A stretch of DNA of 22,498 bases from a virus. Made by a program: the position numbers and the translations under genes. Under the pieces are notes generated by a model, which was not told the origin of the DNA, searched no databases, and saw only the letters and a list, made by a program, of their open reading frames with translations. Of this stretch, positions 14,891 to 20,959 are shown piece by piece (the first letter of the stretch is position 1; every line of letters begins with the position of its first letter). The stretch is taken from the IMG/VR virus record IMGVR_UViG_3300046009_010890, positions 1 to 22,498 of that record; one strand, given 5' to 3'.

Positions 14891-16774
14891 ATGGCAGATA
14901 CTAGTGTATTTTCAAGGCTACAGCGACTATTCGCTACTGATGTAATAATCAGAAATGCTGGAGGAAATGAATTAAAAGTATTGGATGTTAATAGCATCCA
15001 AATGACTGGAGAATATCAAACAAATTCTCTTATAGATAGATATAATCGAATCTATTCAAGTAACAGCACATCTCTTTTTGGTGCTCAATTAAACATTAAC
15101 TGGAAATATCTACGCACTCAAATCTACTCAGACTATGATGCTATGGATACAGATGCAATTATCTCTTCTGCCTTAGATATTATTGCTGATGAATGTACAC
15201 TTAAAAATGATATGGGTGAAGTACTTCAAATTAGAAGTAGTGATGAAGACACACAAAAGATTTTATACAACTTATTCTATGATGTATTAAATATTGAGTT
15301 TAATTTATGGTCTTGGATTCGCCAAATGTGTAAATATGGTGATTTTTTCTTAAAATTAGAAATTGCTGAAAAATTTGGAGTATATAATGTTATACCATAC
15401 ACAGCATATCATATTGAAAGACAAGAAAATTATGACTATAAAAAACCAGCTGAAGTAAGATTCGCTTTTTCACCAGATGGTTATGCTGGTGGTTCAGGTT
15501 ACTATGGAATTGGAGGTCAAGGTACTCAATCATCTAGAAAAGACGATAATAAAATATTCTTTGATAACTATGAAATGGCTCACTTCAGATTGATTACTGA
15601 TGTGAACTATTTACCTTATGGTAGATCATATTTAGAGCCTGCTCGTAAATTATATAAACAATACATTTTGATGGAAGATGCTATGTTAATCCATCGTATT
15701 GTTCGTGCCCCAGAAAAACGTATTTTCTATATTAATGTTGGTTCAATTCCACCTAATGAAGTAGAAAACTTCATGCAAAAGACTATCAATACAATGAAGA
15801 AAACTCCATTTATTGACCCTCAAACAGGTGAATATAATATGAAGTATAATCAACAAAATTTATTAGAAGATTTTTACATCCCAGTAAGAGGTAATGATAG
15901 TGCTACTAAAATTGAACCTACTAAAGGAATGGATTACACAGCTATTGAAGATGTGAATTATTTAAGAGATAAATTATTCGCTGCTTTGAAGATACCTAAA
16001 GCATTCATGGGTTATGAAAAAGACTTAACAGGTAAAGCAACATTAGCAGCTGAAGATATCCGTTTTGCTCGTACAATTGACCGTATTCAAAGGATCATAC
16101 TATCAGAATTATATAAAATTGCTTTAGTTCACTTATACACTCAAGGATATAGAAATGAAGCATTAACTAATTTTGAATTGTCATTAACTACTCCTTCTAT
16201 CATTTATGATCAAGAAAGAATAGCATTAATGAAGGAAAAAGTAGATTTAGCTCGTAATATTATTGAAACTAAAATATTGCCTACTGATTGGATTTATGAT
16301 AATATATTCCATTTAAGTGAGGATCAATTTGATGAATATAGAGACTTAATCGCTGAGGATCAAAAGCGTATCTTTAGAATGAAACAAATTGAAAACGAAG
16401 GTAACGACCCATTAGAATCAGGTAAGTCTTATGGTACACCTCATGATTTAGCAACATTATATGGTGCTAGTAGAATGGGTAGTTTACCTGATGGATATGA
16501 TGAAGATCTTAAATTAGGTCGTCCCGAAGAAAAAGCATCAAATATGGGAACTCAAAAGAATGCGTTTGGTACTGATAGATTAGGTAACAAAGGTATGAAG
16601 AAAGGTGATGATACTGGTGAAGATAAATCATTAAAAAATAATTTTAAAGGTGGATCACCATTAGCTCTTGAAAATATGCTTAAAAATAAACCATTATTTG
16701 AAAGTTTAGACAAGAAAATATCAATGAAAAAAGACGATTCTTCATTATTAGATGAGTCTCAAATACGAGAATAA
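14891..16774 (+). CDS. gp20: Portal protein (T4 gp20-like)
   Basis: 627 residues, about 100 longer than T4 gp20. It forms the dodecameric ring at the head vertex, starts prohead assembly and is the channel for DNA. Recognition rests on overall pattern and context: an early D-A-M-D-T-D-A-I-I-S-S-A-L-D-I-I-A-D-E-C segment, the M-A-H-F-R-L and P-Y-G-R-S-Y-L-E-P-A-R-K stretch, the I-H-R-I-V-R-A-P-E-K-R-I-F-Y segment with I-N-V-G, and a helical stem-like region after it. The C-terminal ~100 residues are Lys/Asp/Gly-rich low complexity and probably disordered; this tail accounts for most of the extra length. The start has no Shine-Dalgarno sequence. It lies between the terminase and the head-core genes. 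Confidence 0.94.
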   Translation: MADTSVFSRLQRLFATDVIIRNAGGNELKVLDVNSIQMTGEYQTNSLIDRYNRIYSSNSTSLFGAQLNINWKYLRTQIYSDYDAMDTDAIISSALDIIADECTLKNDMGEVLQIRSSDEDTQKILYNLFYDVLNIEFNLWSWIRQMCKYGDFFLKLEIAEKFGVYNVIPYTAYHIERQENYDYKKPAEVRFAFSPDGYAGGSGYYGIGGQGTQSSRKDDNKIFFDNYEMAHFRLITDVNYLPYGRSYLEPARKLYKQYILMEDAMLIHRIVRAPEKRIFYINVGSIPPNEVENFMQKTINTMKKTPFIDPQTGEYNMKYNQQNLLEDFYIPVRGNDSATKIEPTKGMDYTAIEDVNYLRDKLFAALKIPKAFMGYEKDLTGKATLAAEDIRFARTIDRIQRIILSELYKIALVHLYTQGYRNEALTNFELSLTTPSIIYDQERIALMKEKVDLARNIIETKILPTDWIYDNIFHLSEDQFDEYRDLIAEDQKRIFRMKQIENEGNDPLESGKSYGTPHDLATLYGASRMGSLPDGYDEDLKLGRPEEKASNMGTQKNAFGTDRLGNKGMKKGDDTGEDKSLKNNFKGGSPLALENMLKNKPLFESLDKKISMKKDDSSLLDESQIRE

Positions 16775-16785
16775 AAATCCCTCAT

Positions 16786-16798
16786 ATATTTATAAATA
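16786..16798 (+). promoter_or_regulatory. Candidate late promoter (ATATTTATAAATA)
   Basis: This stretch holds ATATTTATA (16786-16794) and TATAAATA (16791-16798), the exact T4 late promoter core, on the + strand. TATTTATAAATA is a perfect 12-bp palindrome, so the element could be read either way. It ends 13 nt before the GTG start of the next gene. Confidence 0.5.
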
Positions 16799-16811
16799 AA
16801 AATATACCAAA

Positions 16812-17669
16812 GTGAATATTAAACACTCGAAGTACAAAAATCCAGGAATACTCTTTGAATTACTTGTTAGACAAATAACAGCTGACACATTGTCAGGCAA
16901 AGATTCCCCAGCTTCAAATATATTAAAGAAATACTTTAGTAAATCTGAATTAGGTAAAGAATACAAAATATACGAAAGTTTCTTTAAACATGTAGGAAAT
17001 ATTAGTGAAGCTAAAGCGGATATGGTTGTGTCAACCTTAATTGAAAGTTCAAAACATTTGAACAGATCTGCTCTTAAAAGACAGAAATACAACTTAATTA
17101 AAGAGATTAAGGCTAATTATAATTTAGAGGAATTCTTTAGAACTAAATTACCCAATTACAAAGCACAAGCAGCTTTATTTACATTATTAGAGGTATACAA
17201 TAGTGAAAATTTATCTAACCCAGACCAGATTATAGAAAATAAAACTGTTCTTTTAGAATATTTAACTAAAACTACCATTAATAAAAAAGAAGTTAAAGAA
17301 ACTATCTTAGAAGAGTTTAAAAGTCAAGATAAAGATATTCGTGTTCTAACATATAGAGTATTACTTGAAAAATTTAATGACAAGTATGCTGATCTAAACA
17401 AAAATCAAAAATCAGTATTAAAAGAATTTATTAATAGCATTGATAGTACTCCTAAGTTAAAGGAATTCTATAATACTAAAGTAAATGAAATTAAAGAGGC
17501 TTTAATCGCATTAAATAAAAAAGTAACTGATAAAGCTATTCAAATTAAAATTCAAGAAGTTATGAACATTTTGCCTTCATTAGGTAAAACAGATAAAGTT
17601 AATGATGATCATCTAGTAAATCTTCTTCAATATTATCAATTATTAGAAGAACTTGAATCAGCAAAATGA
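16812..17669 (+). CDS. Head-region protein, putative prohead core component (GTG start)
   Basis: 285 residues. The start is GTG: an in-frame TAA stands 15 nt upstream and no ATG lies between, and the conserved-looking segment K-Y-K-N-P-G-I-L-F-E-L-L-V-R-Q-I-T-A-D-T begins at residue 8, so a later start would lose it. I recall this opening in proteins of other T4-like phages at the same place. The rest is Lys/Glu/Leu-rich and almost entirely helical, with no catalytic motif. It stands between portal and protease, where T4 encodes small prohead core proteins, but it is much longer than T4 gp67 or gp68. It overlaps the next gene by 4 nt. A scaffold or core role is inferred from position. Confidence 0.85.
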   Translation: MNIKHSKYKNPGILFELLVRQITADTLSGKDSPASNILKKYFSKSELGKEYKIYESFFKHVGNISEAKADMVVSTLIESSKHLNRSALKRQKYNLIKEIKANYNLEEFFRTKLPNYKAQAALFTLLEVYNSENLSNPDQIIENKTVLLEYLTKTTINKKEVKETILEEFKSQDKDIRVLTYRVLLEKFNDKYADLNKNQKSVLKEFINSIDSTPKLKEFYNTKVNEIKEALIALNKKVTDKAIQIKIQEVMNILPSLGKTDKVNDDHLVNLLQYYQLLEELESAK

Positions 17670-18169
17670 GTTTAAGAGATAAAATAAAAGAAATAGTTAA
17701 AAAGCACTTGAAAGAAACAAGTGCTACTGGAACTGGATCTGGATTTACAGCTGGTTCAGGTGTTAATTATGCTACTCCATTTGCTTTTAATCCTAAAAAA
17801 GGTGCTAAGGGTGCTGAACATATTTATTATTATAAACTTGGTTACAAACCAGTTAATAAGAAAGCACTTAATAAAAAAGCTAAAGGTATTGAAGTAAAAC
17901 AATTATGGGAAGAAGAAAATCCTCATTTTGATATTGAATCATATTTATCATCGTTACAAGCTGATGATGAAACTAAAAAATACATAGCTGGTAAATTAGG
18001 AGATTTTAATATATTAGCTAGTAAATTAAAAGAACTCATTACTTTAATAGGAAAAGCTAAAAATGAATCAATAAACTCATATAGAGATAACCCTCAAATG
18101 AGATCAATTTATGGAACAGATTTAGCTAGTTCTATGTTAGATGATATAATTGAATTATTTAAAGACTAA
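17666..18169 (+). CDS. Head-region protein with type-A-like N-terminus
   Basis: 167 residues. Residues 1-17 resemble the type-A tag (L-R-D-K-I-K-E-I-V-K-K-H-L-K-E), with L15-K16-E17|T18, but Arg-Glu at 11-12 is replaced by Val-Lys. Next comes T-S-A-T-G-T-G-S-G-F-T-A-G-S-G, then Y-A-T-P-F-A-F, a Gly/Ser/Thr-rich stretch that I recall from hypothetical proteins of marine T4-like phages. The C-terminal half is helical, with a Y-G-T-D-L-A-S-S-M-L segment. It overlaps the preceding gene by 4 nt (ATGA) and precedes the next one by 2 nt. It is a likely internal head or core protein; the function is not known. Confidence 0.82.
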   Translation: MSLRDKIKEIVKKHLKETSATGTGSGFTAGSGVNYATPFAFNPKKGAKGAEHIYYYKLGYKPVNKKALNKKAKGIEVKQLWEEENPHFDIESYLSSLQADDETKKYIAGKLGDFNILASKLKELITLIGKAKNESINSYRDNPQMRSIYGTDLASSMLDDIIELFKD

Positions 18170-18171
18170 AA

Positions 18172-18963
18172 ATGAAAACACTACAAGAACAATATAACCT
18201 TATTAAAGAAGGTAAAGGAAATAAAGATTATTTCCTAAAAACAGCTTTACGCCAATTTCCAGATATGTTATCACCTGTTAACACATTTGATGATACTGTT
18301 AGAATTCTTAAAAATAGAAGTATCATTAATGAGAATACTTGGGGTGTAGTTACTACAGGCAAAAAACAAGATTGGCATTCTATCTTTAATGAGAATATGA
18401 CTGCTCTTAAAGAAGAAAAGGAAGCTAAAGCCGAAGAAAAAGAAACTACTAAAGAAGTTACAGACATGGCTACTCGTGGTTATGATTATAAAGACGAAAA
18501 AAACTATGATAACGTATTTGGTGAAGAATTTTTAAAAGGATTCTATACTGAAATGGGTGATATAAAAAATAAAGATAAAAGTGTAAATGAATTAAGAGCA
18601 ATTGTAGCTAAAAATTTAGCTAAAGATTGTAATTATTATGTTAAAGATGGACAGTTTGGAATTAAAGGAGTAGGATACACAACTGAAGCGCCTGGTTTAG
18701 GTGAACCAAAAGAACCTAAAGGTAAACATAAGTCATCAGGATATGGTGATTTAAAAGAATCAGTATTACGCTCTCAAATTCATCTTTTAATTAAAGAAGT
18801 ATTAGCTGAAGCAAAAGAACCACCTAAAGCTGCTTTAACTGCCTCAGAAAAATTATATGATAAATTAGGAAGCGTTAAAAAAGCTATAGACGCACTTCCA
18901 GAAAAATATAAAGAATATAAAGACACATTAGAAGCTCATCTTAAATTTAAATACAGAGACTAA
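18172..18963 (+). CDS. Head-region protein with T4-internal-protein-like N-terminus and internal tag
   Basis: 263 residues. The N-terminus MKTLQEQYNLIKE|G resembles the capsid-targeting peptide of T4 internal protein III as I remember it (MKTYQEFIAE|A); I11-K12-E13|G14 fits gp21 cleavage. Residues ~20-65 are folded-looking (F-P-D-M-L-S-P-V-N-T-F-D-D-T-V), followed by an acidic/Lys linker, a domain around 98-165, a Gly/Pro/Lys linker, and at 197-213 a second tag of type A (S-V-L-R-S-Q-I-H-L-L-I-K-E-V-L-A-E|A). A helical tail ends the protein. The stop overlaps the protease ATG (TAATG), so it is translated together with the enzyme that would cut it. I infer a core protein processed during head maturation. 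Confidence 0.83.
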   Translation: MKTLQEQYNLIKEGKGNKDYFLKTALRQFPDMLSPVNTFDDTVRILKNRSIINENTWGVVTTGKKQDWHSIFNENMTALKEEKEAKAEEKETTKEVTDMATRGYDYKDEKNYDNVFGEEFLKGFYTEMGDIKNKDKSVNELRAIVAKNLAKDCNYYVKDGQFGIKGVGYTTEAPGLGEPKEPKGKHKSSGYGDLKESVLRSQIHLLIKEVLAEAKEPPKAALTASEKLYDKLGSVKKAIDALPEKYKEYKDTLEAHLKFKYRD

Positions 18964-19574
18964 TGAAACAAGTATTAATAGAAACCCAATATTTTACTGC
19001 TAAACCTATTAAATTAGCTGAAGGAAAATCTTCAACAGGTAATCCTTTAGTTCAAGGTATTTTAGCCACAGCTGAAGTAAAAAATGGGAATGGTAGATAC
19101 TATTCTAAAGACTTGTGGGAACGTGAGATTAAGAAATATATGGAGTGTGTTAATGCTAATAGAGCATTAGGTGAATTAGACCACCCAGACTCATCTATTA
19201 TCAATTTAAAAAATGTTTCTCACAATATTAAAAAGATTTGGTGGGATGGAGACCATGTAATGGGTGCGATTGAAATTTTACCTACACCATCAGGTAATAT
19301 ATTAGCTGCTTTATTTGCTAATAATATACCAGTAGGTGTTTCATCACGTGGTATGGGCTCATTAAAACAAATGGGTGAATTAATGGAAGTACAAGATGAC
19401 TTTGAGTTGTTATGTTGGGACTTTGTATCAACTCCTTCAAACCCAGGTTCGTATATGAAAGAAGTAGGTATGATGAATGAATCTAAAACACCTCAACAAA
19501 TTAATAAGTATCAAAAAGTAAATTCTGTTATCACAGATATATTATGTGCTAATGGAACTTGCCCAATATTTTAA
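18963..19574 (+). CDS. gp21: Prohead maturation protease (T4 gp21-like)
   Basis: 203 residues, close to the T4 length. It is a serine protease packaged inside the prohead, where it cuts scaffold, core and capsid proteins after [L/I]-x-E. Catalytic candidates are His74 in E-L-D-H-P-D-S, Ser127 or Ser128 in G-V-S-S-R-G, and Asp153 in C-W-D-F-V-S-T-P-S, in the order expected for the prohead protease family. N-G-N-G-R-Y-Y near residue 45 is typical of the same fold. The C-terminal ~30 residues, with two Cys, are not conserved to my knowledge and may be a propeptide. The start overlaps the upstream stop. The gene is followed by a strong terminator. Confidence 0.95.
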   Translation: MKQVLIETQYFTAKPIKLAEGKSSTGNPLVQGILATAEVKNGNGRYYSKDLWEREIKKYMECVNANRALGELDHPDSSIINLKNVSHNIKKIWWDGDHVMGAIEILPTPSGNILAALFANNIPVGVSSRGMGSLKQMGELMEVQDDFELLCWDFVSTPSNPGSYMKEVGMMNESKTPQQINKYQKVNSVITDILCANGTCPIF

Positions 19575-19579
19575 CCTCT

Positions 19580-19598
19580 CCTAGAATAGTATTTTAGG
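19580..19598 (+). other. Small hairpin after the protease gene
   Basis: CCTAGAAT pairs with ATTTTAGG (one G-T pair) around a 3-nt loop, four bases upstream of the main terminator stem. The two hairpins are in tandem. Confidence 0.5.
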
Positions 19599-19602
19599 AC
19601 TG

Positions 19603-19633
19603 ATGCCTCTCGAAAGAGAGGCATTTCTTTTTT
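19603..19633 (+). terminator. Intrinsic terminator after gp21
   Basis: A perfect 9-bp stem, ATGCCTCTC (19603-19611) with GAGAGGCAT (19616-19624), closed by a GAAA tetraloop and followed by a T-rich tract to 19633. It is the best terminator in the window. It separates the protease transcript from the scaffold and capsid genes, which need higher expression. Confidence 0.88.
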
Positions 19634-19678
19634 ATAAAAGGTGACTTTACATAAATCTATATATATGTATACTCAAAT

Positions 19679-19705
19679 ATGCTACCCCAATCTACTATGT
19701 AGCAT
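19679..19705 (+). other. Hairpin in the gp22 leader
   Basis: ATGCTAC (19679-19685) pairs perfectly with GTAGCAT (19699-19705) around a 13-nt loop, about 70 nt before the scaffold start. It has no T-run, so it is not a standard terminator. Confidence 0.4.
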
Positions 19706-19725
19706 GAATTAATAAAAAAATCTAT

Positions 19726-19745
19726 TACGTTTCTTAATAAACGTA
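19726..19745 (+). other. Second hairpin in the gp22 leader
   Basis: TACGTTT (19726-19732) pairs with AAACGTA (19739-19745) around a 6-nt loop. It ends 30 nt before the scaffold ATG and upstream of its ribosome binding site. It may stabilise the scaffold-capsid mRNA 5' end or mark a promoter region. Confidence 0.4.
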
Positions 19746-19763
19746 TTTCCAAAACAATTATTT

Positions 19764-19768
19764 GAGGA
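19764..19768 (+). promoter_or_regulatory. Shine-Dalgarno sequence of gp22
   Basis: GAGGA with a 7-nt A-rich spacer before the ATG. It is the one clear ribosome binding site outside a coding region here; most other genes have only A-rich leaders. Its presence may mark a need for strong translation of the scaffold. Confidence 0.65.
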
Positions 19769-19775
19769 CAAAAAA

Positions 19776-20918
19776 ATGAACAGAGAAATGCTTAAAGAAG
19801 CAATCGCTGAAGCTAAGACCATCAAGGAAACTGCTATCGCGAATGCTAAAGTCGCTCTTGAAGAAGCTTTTACTCCTACTTTAATGGCAAAATTTGCTGA
19901 AAAGTTAAATGAGACTGAAGACGAAGAAACGACTAATGAAACCTACAGCTTGGAAGAGGAAGGATTAGAAGAAGATTTTAATCTAGAAGAAATCTTAGCT
20001 GAACTTGACGAAATGAATTATGAAGAATTAGAAGAAACTGAAGACAAACTTGAAGAAGATTTAATGCTTGAAGAAATGTCTGATGAAGAAATCGAAGAAC
20101 TTATCTTAAAAGTATTACGTCAAGAAATTGAGTCTGGTAACATTGAAGCCGGAGAAAATTTTGAAGAAGAAGAAACTGAAGTTGAAGACATGGAAGACAT
20201 GGATGATATGGGTGGTGAAGAAGAAGAAGAGGAAGAAGAAGTTAAATTAGATGAGCTTTTAGCTGAAATCTTAGGTGAAGAGGAAAAAGTTGAAGAGGGT
20301 TTACTTGATAAAATTAAATCTTTCTTTGGTAGTGTACTTTCAAATTTTGAAAATGAAAACAAAGATGTTATCACTAAATTTCAAAATAGTAAAAAAACTA
20401 AAGAAGATCAAATTGAATTTATTAATGCTCTTAACAGCTGGGGAAGAAAAAACCAAATCGAAGGTCCATTTTTACAAGCTGCTAGAACAGCTGCTAGTGA
20501 AAAATATGGATTAGGCCTAAAAGGAGGTTCAGACACCGCAACTATGGGTACTTTTGAAGAAGCTAAAGAAATGGAAGAAACAATTAATGAATTACGTGCT
20601 GAACTTAATGAAGTTAATTTGTTAAACGCTAAACTTCTTTACACAAACAAAATTTTCAAAGCAAAGAATCTTACCGAATCTGAAAAAGTAAAGGTTTTAA
20701 ACACATTCGACAAAGCCGAAACAGTAAAAGAAGTAAAATTAGTATATGAAACTTTAACTGAGTCTTTAAAAGCATCAACTGCTAAAAAGAACACAATTAA
20801 AGAATCATTAGGATCAGCTTCTAGAACAGTAAGTGCTCCTGTTGAATCAAAACAACCAATTATTGAAGTAAATGATGCTTTTGCTCGTATGCAAAGATTA
20901 GCAGGTTTGCGTAAATAA
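19776..20918 (+). CDS. gp22: Prohead scaffold protein (T4 gp22-like)
   Basis: 380 residues. It is the main core protein around which gp23 assembles, and it is then destroyed by the prohead protease. The N-terminus has E-A-I-A-E|A, a gp21-type site (I10-A11-E12). Residues ~48-170 are very acidic (long Glu/Asp runs), as usual for the family. Residues ~260-340 contain the helical E-L-R-A-E-L-N-E-V-N-L-L-N-A-K-L-L-Y-T-N-K-I-F and L-T-E-S-E-K-V-K-V-L segments recognised in marine T4-like scaffolds. Residues ~175-255, starting G-L-L-D-K-I-K-S-F-F-G, look like an inserted segment. The C-terminus D-A-F-A-R-M-Q-R-L-A-G-L-R-K matches the type-B tag core but stops before the I-T-E site. The gene has a Shine-Dalgarno sequence and is followed at 41 nt by the capsid gene. 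Confidence 0.92.
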   Translation: MNREMLKEAIAEAKTIKETAIANAKVALEEAFTPTLMAKFAEKLNETEDEETTNETYSLEEEGLEEDFNLEEILAELDEMNYEELEETEDKLEEDLMLEEMSDEEIEELILKVLRQEIESGNIEAGENFEEEETEVEDMEDMDDMGGEEEEEEEEVKLDELLAEILGEEEKVEEGLLDKIKSFFGSVLSNFENENKDVITKFQNSKKTKEDQIEFINALNSWGRKNQIEGPFLQAARTAASEKYGLGLKGGSDTATMGTFEEAKEMEETINELRAELNEVNLLNAKLLYTNKIFKAKNLTESEKVKVLNTFDKAETVKEVKLVYETLTESLKASTAKKNTIKESLGSASRTVSAPVESKQPIIEVNDAFARMQRLAGLRK

Positions 20919-20959
20919 AAAATTAAATTAAAATAAACTAAAACCAATAAATTAAAAAA

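Noticed and set aside
19575-19775. Possible tRNA or small RNA gene in the largest gap
   Set aside because: The hairpins do not form a cloverleaf, and no T-loop or CCA-like end is present.
20120-20374. Minus-strand Ser-rich open frame in gp22
   Set aside because: It is the complement of the Glu-rich scaffold repeat region.
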